Below the pieces are notes generated by a model. It did not search any database. It was not told the DNA's origin and worked only from the letters and a program-made list of their open reading frames with translations. A stretch of 64,000 nt of DNA from Circinella minor (Eukaryota; Mucoromycota; Mucoromycetes; Mucorales; Lichtheimiaceae), in assembly GCA_016758965.1 (NCBI GenBank), contig JAEPRB010000016.1, positions 1 to 64,000 on the forward strand. The letters are read 5' to 3'. The translations under genes and the position numbers were made by a program. This document shows positions 38,216 through 50,052 of the stretch, piece by piece; within the stretch, counting starts at the first letter, position 1; every line of letters begins with the position of its first letter.

Positions 38216-39974
38216 TATTTATTTTTGCCTTCCTGAATTTCACTATTTTTTTTTATTATTATTTAACAATAAACATTCTTATACTCTTATATTTTTTTTT
38301 CTTTTCTACTACAATGGTATTGTGTGATATGCTCTTTTTTTAAAAAAAAAAAAATAAAATAAAAGAAACATAGTTATACAGGGAATAAACATATGTACCT
38401 TGTGTAAGACACGTAAAATAAAAATTTTGGTTATTAAAATGGAAGGCTAGGCTTGGCTAGCGACAGTAATCATATATCGTACACTAAGCGTTAATAATAT
38501 GCATTAAGAGTTAAGTTACTCTTAGTATGTATCATTGGACCATCAAATAATATCTACCATAATAAACTTTCATCTACACCAGTTGTGTTTGATTTAAAAA
38601 AATTAATTACAACCACTCATTTATTCAAGGATCCATCTTGTAGTTACTGTTTTAGATATAACTTTATTTTTTTTAACTGAGAACTGGATCATTAAGATTT
38701 TCCGGAGGCGAAAAATAAGTTTTTTAGAGCAGTGCGTTCCTGCAGCGTTCTATCAATCAAACACATTCCTGATAAAAAAAACTATTAAATTATTCCAGGA
38801 TCGAACATATAGTATATAACAACCTATTTTTCTCCTATTAGAACTATGTAAGTATATGATATATTGTTATTATCATATATATTTAATTAAATATGTTGCT
38901 GGGTATTGTTGCCATTAAGATAGTACATATCCGTAGAACTGAACAATGAACAATGGTCTTTAAAATCAAGTAATTTCTTCTTATTAGAATAATTCTACAC
39001 TGTACAAGAATTTCAACTTGATTTTCAACATATGTTATTTTTAATTTTTGTTTACTATGCTTATGTTAATAATATTTTATTTTTTGGTACGTATTATAAC
39101 TAGGTTCAATTGAAAATTAGGGTTACATTATGAGCGGCAAATAAATAATAATAATTACGTATTGAAGCGTTCAATGTGTGATAGAAGTATTTCGTATAAA
39201 GATATAAAATAAAGAAGAAATAGCACACTATGTAATTGTATTTGAGTAATAAATTATATAAAATAGAATAGAAATTTGGGTTGTTGGAGTTCTTATATCC
39301 AGAAATATTACGTCCGAATCCACAAAAGAGAAATCTTATAATGAGTTTAAGAGACTTTATGCCCAAAGAAAGCCATTGTCAGGTCAATTTATTTGTTAAA
39401 AGGCTAAAAGATTTAAAGGTAAAGATAGAACTGAAGAAAGGATTTCATTTGAAATAATTTAGAGGTATTTACGTATACTATTTAACAATGCCAGAAAAGT
39501 GGCATTGTTGTATAAGCCAATAAGATCACATAATAAGGCTGTTTGTAACACTGTAATAATAATAATAATAATAGTGATGACACAGTAACGATAATAATAT
39601 TGATAAAGATGCTTTCAATTTTGGTATGTTACAGTATATATGCGACAGGACAACTGTTTTCTTTCCTTGATCGCATCATCGCGATTCTCAAACAAGAAAA
39701 TAATGAGTTGAAAGATGTTGAACAATTTATAAATCAGGTCAAAAATTGATTTTAATTAAACTATATAAAGTTTTAACAACAAAACCTTTTTTTTTTCTGT
39801 GTCTTACGCAAAAGTAAAAAAATAAAGTTATTAAGTGTTGTACGTACCAAAATAAAAAATAAAAAATAGGAGGTCTGTGCTTTTTCGGAGTTGGCTGTGA
39901 AACAGTTTGATGTTCATATGAAAAAAAAAATATAACAGTGTATAAATTACCTGGTATCGCCTTTTTTCCCTCCC

Positions 39975-40013
<39 letters not shown>

Positions 40014-40351
40014 ACTCTTTATTGTTTCAATTAGTGGCTTACACAGATTTTTCTTTGTTTTAACGTATGACACACTATAAATAATAAAAATAAGCTGCTT
40101 GGTAATTGCTTTATTGTGAATAAAAAATCAAAGCAGGGAAGGTGATTTTGTTTTTAAAAAAAAGGTAATCCACCTTGGGAAAAAACCAGAACATCCAGAA
40201 CATCCAGAACCAAATTTCGAACACAACTTTCCATATTTGAACAAGTGAAATAAAATTGAATAAGAATATAGTGGCAAACGTTTATTCTTTTATTTTGTTT
40301 TGTGAAAAATAAAAAAGTTTTTTAAATCATCCCAATTTCTCCAACACGAAT
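38216..40351. other. Intergenic region between ODC copy B and the transposase gene
   Basis: 2.1 kb of AT-rich sequence without a supported gene. It contains a small tandem CCAGAACAT-type repeat at about 40,189-40,213 and an (AT)n run at 39,979-40,011. The left boundary of the transposon-like block should lie here, but I could not identify terminal inverted repeats or a target duplication by eye. Confidence 0.5.
39979..40011. repeat. (AT)n microsatellite
   Basis: About sixteen perfect AT units between ODC copy B and the transposase gene. Confidence 0.9.
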
Positions 40352-43300
40352 CTATCCTGTAATCATATCCGGATAAATCATATATTGTCTACCTTCGACC
40401 AGCGAAGATTTCAACATTCCTGCATAGCCTTTGATATTATCGACATGTGTGACTATAACTTTATCAGCAACATTGGAATTATCTTCCCCTTGTTTTCCAT
40501 ACGCTACACCGATTTTCTTCCTTACACCTGTGTCATATTTAGTTCCTTTGATATTGACATACACTTTAACCAAACAAAGAGGATGTTCTTGATCTAATTT
40601 AAAAATGGTTACGCATCATAAGTAAATCGATTTTATTTATAACAGCTTAATCTTTTGCGTACCTTGGAATTTATGTGTAAAAAAGCGAATGATCTCACCG
40701 AAGTAGATAGCGTGTGTATTTTGTGTTCTTGATATACAAAGAAATACTCTCACTAATGTACTGATTTTTTGTTCTGATCGTGGATATTCATTGCAGTTAT
40801 ACACCGTGCCAGATATATACACACGCTTTCCTATACGAATGTTGGTGTCTAGTACGGCATTTTCCGCGCGATTGTCATCGAAAAAACTATGCCAGTAAGT
40901 TCGCAAGGGAACTAAAATACTATTGTCAGCGGGATCCCGTAACTCAATATGAGGATAACCAGGTACTGTGTACTCGTCTTTTTCAGGTTCCTCGCCCAAA
41001 TAATCGTCTCCATAATATACGCGATTGAAATTTCGCATGAGTAATTGGCGTTTGATAACGTTACCAGAATTTTCCCCAGGTGAAACTCGTGATTTTACAT
41101 GTTTTTTGAAGAAGCCTACAAAGAAAATAATCAGCAAGATGATTGCGTTTTTTTGGGATTCTTGAACAATTTGATTATTTACCAATTGAGCGCTCAGCTG
41201 ATCTTGTACTATAAGCTCTGAGGGGACCAAGGGCTTTCACTGTATTGTGGATATGTCGAAGCAAATGAAAATTAATGGTATACATGTTATTGTTGACTTC
41301 ATTCTTCATATGTAAGCGTAAGTCTTGAAAGTGTCTATTATGATGATGTTAGCAAAATATTAAAAAAGCTAAATTTATTAGATTGTTATATACATTACTT
41401 TTTGATATTCGCAAGGTCGTCTTGATCGATTTCCCATGGAAAGGCTAAGCAGCATCCAATTACGTATGACATAATCGCCTCTACTTGCGGTGCATATGGC
41501 CCGTATTCTCGTGCTAGTTGTTCAAAAACCAAAGTTGGCAAGACACATTGCATAAATACAATCCAATCAACCGATCGCATACTGCCTTTTTTTTTTTGAA
41601 GAAGTCTAAAAAATTAGAAGATTTGTTAATTTTAATATTATAGTGAGATGTAATATACTCTTAAAAAATACATATGTACTGACCACGAAATGTGCCTTCA
41701 AAAATAGACGACGGTATGTTTAATGTTGATTTAGCGATTGCAGCACCAATGGCCTTACATGTTGTATTATCCAACTCAAATGTGGAATTAACATTTGAAA
41801 ATTCACCAGAAATCATTGACCATATTTTACTTGTGCAATTGGTCCCGATGAGATGCATTTCATCCAAGCCGAAAAACGTATATCCATGAAAGGATTTCAA
41901 TTCAGAAAACTCTGTTTTCTTTTTGATACCAAATTCCTACATTTCAAGAAGCAAAAAAAAAAATCCCACTTGGTAAGAACAAAAAAGTAACAAAACTTCT
42001 TGATTCTTACAGTATTTCTTTGGGAGAAATCCCCGACAGGTCTTGGAGCTGTTCCAGGATAATAGCGAGCACGCCGTTTACCTGCTGGGTTAATTAAAGA
42101 TGTTGATAGTATACGACATTGGCGACACCCATAGTCTGATGAATGACCTTTATGATGAATAAGTTCTTGAACACCGATGATATCCCCTGAGGCTAGCATC
42201 AAGTGCACTTTGAGTGAAAATTTACCATCATCACAGGTGACTTTCATTCCTGTATCCTGGAGGATCCGGAGCTCATTCAACAAAGGTGTGAGATAAGTAT
42301 AAAGATTCCCAGTGTGATCTGCTGGTAGAATTGAAACTTGGATCATAAACTCTTTCTTATACCTGTTTTTATATAATTTATTAATGGTATATATAAAATG
42401 TAAATATATAAAAAGACGAGTGAAATAACCAAAGTATTTACCTTATATTGGCAGGCAATCTCATTATCACAATGTGAAGAATAGTCATATTGACATTGCC
42501 ACCATTGAAGGTTCTGAAACCATCAATATACAAAGATATAGCGATGTCAAGATTTGAAGTGAAAAGATCATCCTTGGGACCTTGGTATATGGAACCGTGG
42601 AATATATCTATCACAATGCCTTGTCCGACTGGCTGGGGTGTTTCTTTTAACAGATCCCGAGTGTTCTTGATTGCAACAAAGGAGGAAAGCTGTCTTGCTA
42701 GTGAAAAGTACGACATTGTCTTGATAGGTTGCCCATTTGATTTGAATTGAGGTGCTTCGCATTTGCAGGGACGAGAGGAACCTTTTGGAAATAGTCTACA
42801 ACCTTTGGGACACGCACGGTATTTAACTTCTTGGAGGTCAAACAGCTTGCACAAATTCGATTCTGTTTTATAAGGAGAAAGCAACGGTACACGAGCTATG
42901 TCTTTTTTAATGATTGTACAGATGTTGGTTACTATTGTACGAAGTAATGTCAAATGTATACTTACGAACATCATCGTCCTTGATCCATTTATTCAGAAGT
43001 TTCACGAGTTCTTCGTATGCACCTCTACTGATGTTGTTTTCTTGTATCCAATAGTATATCTGAAAGCTTTTGTGTTCATGGTTATCCAATGGGACTGGTG
43101 CGTATTCGGTGTAAGTAATTGGTTCATTAGTACACAGTGGAGACTCGTTCTCCCAAGCATCCACATACTGTTCATCAGCGATGGTGGGCTCTACTGTGTT
43201 AGATACATTTGGATCGGTGGTATCATATGCTTCCTCACTGTCGAAATCTTCAACATAGGTACTGGGATGGGTGTAGTCTGTGTTTTGATCATCATTATTG

Positions 43301-43724
43301 TCATCGAATTGATTGTTATCATCTTCATCATCATACACATCCATTTCACCACCCATATCAACATCATAGTCATCCCAGTCAGTCATCATTGGTTGAGGGG
43401 AACCAGCGGGACCATTGTCTTCTTGATTGTTATTGTATGAATCAAAAAGCTCTTCGTCAATGTTTTGTTGCAGACTGTCTGGTTGTTGCCCAAGAGAAAC
43501 ACTAGAAAGGACTTTAGGGTCTTGAATTATTTGGGTTTGTAGGTTCTCTAGGTAGTCCAGGATACTAGCTTATTCACGTAATGTAAGAAAAATCATGCTA
43601 AAATTTACATTTGCATATTCACATAATGGTATTATTACTTACTACATGTTCTAACATGCTCATCAAAGTTATTTGACTGTTTTAATATGAAACATTTAGG
43701 GCATCGTTGCAAGGTAAGTCTCAT
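40352..43724 (-). CDS. Tnp2-like (Transposase_21 type) transposase, apparently intact
   Basis: Nine exons in transcript order: 43724-43643, 43568-42966, 42895-42442, 42362-42011, 41936-41680, 41581-41399, 41334-41183, 41115-40663, 40593-40352; all phases agree to give 925 residues with no internal stop. The N-terminus is a C2HC finger (CPKCFILKQ...HVRTC). A very acidic Asp/Asn-rich segment follows. Next are CPKGCRLFPKGSSRPCKCEA (Cys-rich), SLYIDGFRTFNG, ASGDIIGVQELIHHKGHSSD with YGCRQCRI, FFGLDEMHLIG, SMRSVDW-like GHMRSVDWIVF, LRAYSTRSAERSIG and a C-terminal beta-rich region. This order is that of the CACTA-related Tnp2 transposases common in Mucorales. Product would act in the nucleus on element ends. 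An uninterrupted multi-exon frame suggests recent activity or host retention. Catalytic residues could not be assigned with certainty. Confidence 0.78.
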
Positions 43725-43872
43725 AGTAGGGCAAAAGATAGGTAAAAGACAAGAAAGTGAATAGAATGGAAAGGACAGAGTACTTGACAATTTAGTATTT
43801 ATACTTTTAAAATTATAACGGTTTGTGTGACAATGATGTGCAAATAAGTTCAGACAAATTTACTGCTGGTTT

Positions 43873-45745
43873 ATGCGTCTTTCTCTATACTTCTTCTCAA
43901 CAATGAACCCCTATCAATTCCCATTTTTAACTCCCACTCCCACTCCCATTGATTCTTCGCATGAAGTCTTAAATAGAATTTTAGATGTTGTAACAGGCAT
44001 TGACAATCGCTTAACAAACATTGAAAATCGTTTGGAAGCCTTGGAATCAAGACTGCCCCAACCACAGCAACCTCAGCAGCAGCAACAGCAGCCGCAGAAA
44101 AATGAGGAGGAAGAAGAGGATCCTGAAATGAATTTCGAAAGAATACGTGAATCAGTTGCACATACTTTTGTCTTTGTAAATCTAATTTATATTAATTCTG
44201 GGCGTGTTCTTTCTGAACCAGACACCTCGGCTGTTTCAAAGAAACATGCCATTTCTCATTTTTGCATGAAAGTCACAAGCGAAGGAGCTGTGTATGCTGC
44301 AGACTTGTACAACTCGATTCTTGGGGAAGCAGCTACCCACGGTAAGGTGATTGAAGCGGCTTTGAAGGGATTGAACAAAAACCCAAAGAAATTTATTCAT
44401 ATCCCTCAACCAATTCGAACTCGTGAAATAAGTAAGTTTGAAACAAACATCAAGCGCATGTACAAAGTTCCAATTGATCAGTGTGAAAAGCACTGGGTTG
44501 GAAAGTACTTTATTTACAGCTTGTTCAAGTCACTCAATCGGTAATGTATTATTGATTTTCTTTGTGATTACATTACTCTTTTATTAATATCATCTTTACA
44601 CCATACTCGAACTAGATCCTCAAGCAAAGGTAATGAAAGGGGTGATACATTCTCAACGACTACAAGGGATGATGTATCCTCAATAGGTGCCACTAGACTG
44701 TAAGTATTTATAATGACGTTGATAGTTTTATTTGATGATGATACTAATTGAAGTGAACTTAGTCGTCTTTTGGGTATTTCGAGCCAAGGAGGACCAGAGC
44801 CATCCCCATCCGTTTCAGGACGTTCCCAAGGATCTTTGATGTATATGTTAGCTATGTTTCATGTACACGTTCAACTGTGTTATTAATATTCATTTGATTT
44901 TTCTATAAGTCAACTGGATTTCCAGACGAACAAACGACGTAAGTTACAGTACATCTAAATGAATATCTTTCCCATTATGTTGCTAATTTTTACATATTTT
45001 TTTAATAGTTATCAACCAGAACCATCTTCGGCTATTTCCTTCTCGCAACCTTCAACGCAACACACCATGGAAAACTTATTGAAAACATATAAATCCAACT
45101 TCAAAACAAAAAGTCCAGTGTTATTGTTTTTCAATCATAACTTTGCTATTGATTGGAATTATGACAATCTCACCAAATATGTAAACGAAACATTAGCAAA
45201 ACCCCACCGTATGTCTACCTTAAATTCGTCCTACAAGCATTGCCTCAACTTGATTAAATCTGCCAAGGAGACCCCAGAACCAATCAAATATCATGTTGAA
45301 ACTTTGGAATCTAATATTAACAATGATAAAGAAAAAAAATCACAACCACCACCACAGCAACAACAACAACAACAATCAATTAAAATAACAGCTGAACCGG
45401 GTAGTCAAGTTGTAATGAATAATTACGGGACTGTTCAGAATCGCTCAACAGCATTATTATCATCGTCCACAAAGCGTTCATTATTATCAAGTAAATATAA
45501 AAAGAAAAGATAATAAAAAAAGGAACAGACGATAATTTTAAAATTCTTATTCATGTTATATAGAAATGGAACCCTTGACTACAAAAAAACCAAAAAATGA
45601 TCATGTCATTGCTGCTATTATTGCTGGAGAGGAAGTACAAGATGAAGAAAAAGAACAAGACAGTGAAAGTAATAATAACAATAACAATAACGGAGAAGAT
45701 GGTGAACAAGAAGCAAATAATGATAATATAAAGATAGTGGGTCAG
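43873..45745 (+). CDS. Transposon-associated accessory protein, unknown function (partial model)
   Basis: Diverges from the transposase with 150 bases between start codons. Supported exons: 43873-44540 (first ATG; another at 43903), 44616-44699, 44763 to about 44840, 45009-45490, 45564-45745. Joining 44840 to 45009 keeps frame. Alternatively a small exon 44910-44938 (encoding STGFPDEQTT) is included with a different donor. The protein starts with a coiled-coil heptad region (ILDVVTGIDNRLTNIENRLE), then a poly-Gln/poly-Glu stretch. A globular domain follows (ISHFCMKVTSEGAVYAADLY, KMYKVPIDQCEKHWVGKY-like). A Ser-rich linker and a basic, Asn/Glu-rich end complete it. I recognise no domain. Position suggests a DNA-binding or assembly helper of the same element. 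The 3' end is uncertain; after CAG at 45745 an exon 46064-46138 would finish it in frame. Confidence 0.5.
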
Positions 45746-46214
45746 GTGATCTATTTATGTACTACTATCCAAATCCAAAAACTGGAATATCCAATAACTA
45801 GAATCCAAGATCTTTTTTTGTAAGATACTCTGTCTTTTAAATCCTACTTTTTTTGTTCTTCATTTGCTTTCTGTACTTAAAAATAATCCAAAAACTAGAA
45901 TATTAATGAATGGAAAGGATTCGTTATTTTATGAAACGAACTTGCATGCCATTTTGTGAGTTTCTTTTTTAAGTTTGATTTTATTCGTCAACAACAGTGT
46001 AAAAAAAAAACTAACATATAACTTGTTGAAATAAGATCTATTACACATATTCTATTTTTAAAGCCGAACCAGTACTCTGGCAGACAAAAGGAGTTATTTG
46101 GTGAAAAATACTATCAAAGTTCTACAAGAAAATGTTAAAAAAACATGTATCATTTAATAACAAGGTGGAACACCAAACCAAGGAACTTTTAAAGAAGAGT
46201 GTCAGGGTAAAACA

Positions 46215-46611
46215 GACTCATTGTCTAGCGTGTCATGTGGGATTAGAAAAAGACGACTAAAAGGATTATTATATAACTATTGTAGAAAGCACAAAAACCT
46301 GGCTTCAAAAGAGACAAGTTTATTAAAAAAAATAATGGATCGACTTAGTGGTTTCAAGAGGGAGTCATTCGACTATCGAATTTTACGAATAATATTGAAT
46401 ATGTAAGTTAAAAATAAAAAATAAAAACTTATCTCAATATTGATTATATCTTTCGATATTATTATTAATATGAGGCTTTTGTTTGTATTTTGGAATGATG
46501 ATACGAATGTTTAGGTTGGAAGAATATCCCTTGGTCCCAACAGTAATACCATACAGTGAGCACGATATCATTAGGTATCTTAGTGAAGAAAAAATAGTTT
46601 GCAAAGTGTAA
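46215..46611 (+). CDS. Small basic ORF of the transposon-like block, spliced
   Basis: Frame open from about 46,215 to 46,402, donor AT|GTAAGT, then 46515-46611 ending in TAA. It encodes a Lys/Arg-rich part (CGIRKRRLKGLLYNYCRK, LASKETSLLKKIMDRL) and then LEEYPLVPTVIPYSEHD and IIRYLSEEKIVCKV. The true start is not found. It may be a 3' exon pair of the preceding accessory gene or a separate gene. An overlapping frame at 46,101-46,257 encodes a short protein with CLACH. No family recognised. Confidence 0.35.
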
Positions 46612-47051
46612 TATAATAAAACGATGTGGTGAAGCCTGTGATATTATGTCTCTAAATTTTAGATGAAAGGCGGGGTTTGCATAAAATAAATGCTGGTAGT
46701 TACCTTTCCCTCTTTCTTTTTATTCCATCGTGTCGTTCTTCATATATTAAAAAGCTCGGATTTTTTTATAAAATGTGTTTTGGGGTGATGACGATATTGC
46801 ACTAAGAAACTATATTAGACTATTAGGCATAATAATATTCAAATATGCTTATAACACGATCCCACGTTTTCACGGCCCGCAGTCATGCTAGAGATCAGGG
46901 GCAAATAAAACACCATAAAAAAAGAACAATGAAATTTGACTTTGATCTCCCGAAAAAAACACTAAGATTATTTTCATTTATTTTCAAAGTTATACCTCTT
47001 GTTCTTCAATTTCTTTTTTTGTTCGCCAGTCTATCATAAAACCTCAAAAAT
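46612..47051. other. Spacer between transposon-like block and carotenoid oxygenase gene
   Basis: Contains the oxygenase promoter. I looked for an APE-like light-response motif and for a right terminal repeat of the element and saw neither. Confidence 0.5.
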
Positions 47052-49104
47052 ATGCTATATATAGTGTTATCGATATTGACCATTGTTGGTGGTTACAAAT
47101 TCATGATTTCAATTAACAGGATTTATCGATTTATTGATGAATTGAATATTGTACAACAAGGCAATATATTTCGTAATGCGAAAGAAGTACCTGAACCGGT
47201 CTGGATTCCTATTCAAGGTGTTATTCCCCAATGGTTGAGTGGGGTTATGTATCGTGTCGGTAAGTAATAAAGATAAAGCTTATGTTTTTATTTTAGTACA
47301 TTACAACAGCAATTCGCCTTCTTGATATTTGTTTATCTTCTTATTTAGTACGGATAGTGTTAACCTCTTTTATTTTTCAGGTCCCGGAAAATATAACCTT
47401 GCTGAAAATAAGGCCATGATTAAACATGCTTTTGATGGTTTACCTTTTATGCATCGTTTTGAACTTTCTTCTGAGAGACAAGCTGTACGATATAATGCAA
47501 GAAATTTGGCTGGATCTTTTGAGCGTCAAATGATCGAGAAACGTTCCAGGTCTTCTGTATTTTTTGGTCATGTACAAAACTTATCAATATTGGAACGATG
47601 TACTGTGACAGTGCAGCGTTTTCGAAAAATATTCTTTGCCGGTATTATTGATCGTAGTGATCCATCATCATTTATGGTTGGTGTTACACCAACGCCTAAT
47701 TTTCCTATGCCTGTGCATTGGATTGAAAGATCAAAAGAAATGCTTGGTGAACATCATCTTGTCTCCAAAACGGATCTTAACGTTTTACAACAAATACATG
47801 CAAACACTCTGGGTAAGAACCTTCTTTTTTCTTTTATTATTTATTATTTTAAAACAAGAATTCATCAGAAGCAACAGAAAAAGGCTGATAAATATAATTT
47901 GTGCTTAATAAAAGAACCAAAACGCTTGTATGATTACAGCGATTATGATAAGAGACTTAACGGAGACTTATCTTCATCGCACCATCAATACGATCCCATT
48001 ACCGAAGAAACATTTAATTACACTATCCATCTTGGACCTGTGCCAAAAATGATTGTTTTTTCCATTAACCGTTCAGGACAAGTATCTATACTAGCCGAAA
48101 TCACTCATCGCAAGTTACCCAACAAGAATAATCGACATTTTGGCACACGAATTCGACCAAGTTTTATACATGCATTTATGCTTACCCAAAATCATGTAAT
48201 CATTCCTGAATCACCACTTTACTACAATAATGCCGACATTTTATTTGCAGGCAATGCTGTTGGCAGCTATGTTTGGGATGAAAAATCGCCTACCTTTTTT
48301 CATATTATTAGTCGTCGTCCAGACATTGGCCACGTGATTACAATTCCTGTCGACAACTTCTTCAGTTTCCACCATGGAAATTCCTGGGACACAGTAGATG
48401 ACAAGAACGGTAACCCAGTAATTATTTTGGATACCTGTGCATTTTCCAATGCAGATGTTATTTATCAACTCCATAGTTTTGGTACTTATTTGCGTGGATC
48501 GGATCATTCCGTACCTATAGCAACGACAACTGATATAAAACAAACAAGGCCCATGGGAATTAGTTTTCCACCTATTCGACAACCTTCTTTTGGAGATTTA
48601 AGACGATATCGTCTTTCATGGAATCGAGATCTTACAGATGGTTCCGGATCCTATACTACGATTGCACATAATATCGAATTTCCAAGATTCTCACAACATT
48701 ATGCACTACGACAAAATCGATTCGTGTGGGGATGTCAACTTTTGAAGCCATCAACAACAAAAGAAGCTGAGCGATACAGTCTGGTGAAAATTGATATGGA
48801 GTCGGGTACCATTGTTTCATATAACAAACCGCGTTACTCTTGCTCGGAACCCATATTTGTACCCAAGAAAAAGTCTATTGCTGCTAATAATGATGGCACT
48901 AGTCATTTTGAAGATGAAGGAGCAGTTATATGTTTGGTCAACGTGATTGGTGAAATTGGACCCGAGGAGGATAGCAGTTTTTTGCTGATTTTGGATGGAC
49001 GCACAATGCAAGAAATAGCACGCTGTGATATTGGTACATATAATATCAGTACTTTTCATGGATCTTATGTTGATAGTGATTATAAAAATGTATCTATAAG
49101 TTAG
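47052..49104 (+). CDS. Carotenoid cleavage oxygenase (Mucorales trisporoid-pathway type)
   Basis: Exons 47052-47259, 47381-47812, 47915-49104; 609 residues. Non-haem iron dioxygenase that cleaves carotenoids or apocarotenoids. An N-terminal hydrophobic stretch (MLYIVLSILTIVGGYKF) could bind membrane or lipid droplets. Family motifs are MYRVGPGKYNL, the His-containing SSSHHQYDP (about residues 233-241), SFIHAFMLTQNHVIIPE, FFSFHHGNSWD and the C-terminal TFHGSYVD. Together they supply the four iron-binding His. In Mucorales such enzymes (CarS, AcaA, Tsp3/Rcd1-like) start trisporic acid synthesis from beta-carotene. Which step this copy performs cannot be told. Intron 2 (47813-47914) is 102 bases and has no in-frame stop, so an unspliced message would add 34 residues. 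Splicing as modelled restores the conserved NTLEPKRL. Confidence 0.88.
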
Positions 49105-50052
49105 TAATTATGATTTAATATATGCTATGATACAAATAACGTTTCTTTTCTGTGATTTTATTTTTATTTTTCACAAGTTTAATATCGTATGAAAGAACTT
49201 TTTAAAATCACAGAGGAAATTGTAGTTTACCTGAATGAATTAGACTCTATGCTGTATGTGGAATCTAAAATATCGAACTATAATTGAAGACAATATTTAA
49301 CAATCAGCTTGTTAAAAAACTGAGGTGTTATACGTAACAGCATTTATTGTAGTGACAATGAAATTGTAGCTTACAGGAATATGTTATTATCTCACTATCC
49401 AAAAACTGGGCTGAACAGTTTTTCTAACATTTTCTCTCTCTATATATTGTTAAATGACTACGTACTGTACGTACCAGAGTCGTTTGTCATAAGTTATACA
49501 AGTGATTATACTCCCATCACGGGTTGCTATGTAGACTACGTATCCAAAAATTTGGCATGAAATCAGCAGATTCAAATTGAAATATATCATAAAAAGAAGT
49601 ATCGTTTTACTATGTCGCTATCCATCAATGCCAGAGTTGCATACTATGACTTTTAAGATAATGCATCTATTGAACTGAACAAAGTACTATTATTTATAAT
49701 GCATACATAAAATGGTTGTGTTTTTTTAATATATAATAACAAAAATGAATGACTAAAATTTAATAAAAGTGTTTGGGAATATCTTTCTTTTGGTAGTAAA
49801 AAAAAGAGAGGTGGTAAGAAGCGGTGTGCTTGAATAAATTATAAAAATAAGATTATTTACAACGATACAAAAAAATAAGAAGGAAGAAAGAGGTTAACGA
49901 ATAAATAAGCTATACGCAAGTGAGTGAGTGAGTGAGTGAGTGAGTGAGTGAGTGAGTGAGTGAGTGAGTGAGTGAGTGAGTGAGTGAGTGAGTGAGTGAG
50001 TGAGTGAGTGAGTGAGTGAGTGAGTGAGTTTATGCCAGTTAAACGCTTTTTT
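49105..50052. other. Convergent intergenic region between carotenoid oxygenase and SPA2
   Basis: No gene. Contains a short TACGTACTGTACGTAC-like palindromic cluster at about 49,460-49,475 and, at its right end, the large tetranucleotide repeat described separately. Confidence 0.6.
49920..50029. repeat. (GTGA)n tetranucleotide microsatellite, about 27 copies
   Basis: 110 bases of perfect GTGA repeats. It ends 23 bases from the SPA2 stop codon, so it is probably transcribed as (UCAC)n in the SPA2 3' UTR. The long open frame across it on the minus strand is a repeat artefact. Confidence 0.95.

Noticed and set aside
42898..43505. Long plus-strand open frames antisense to the transposase acidic region
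   Set aside because: Shadows of the Asp-rich minus-strand coding sequence, without splice or domain support.
49388..49410. CACTATCCAAAAACTGGG, CACTA-like terminus, with similar words near 45,765 and 45,885
   Set aside because: No matching inverted copy left of the transposase and the carotenoid oxygenase would lie inside; not enough to call an element end.
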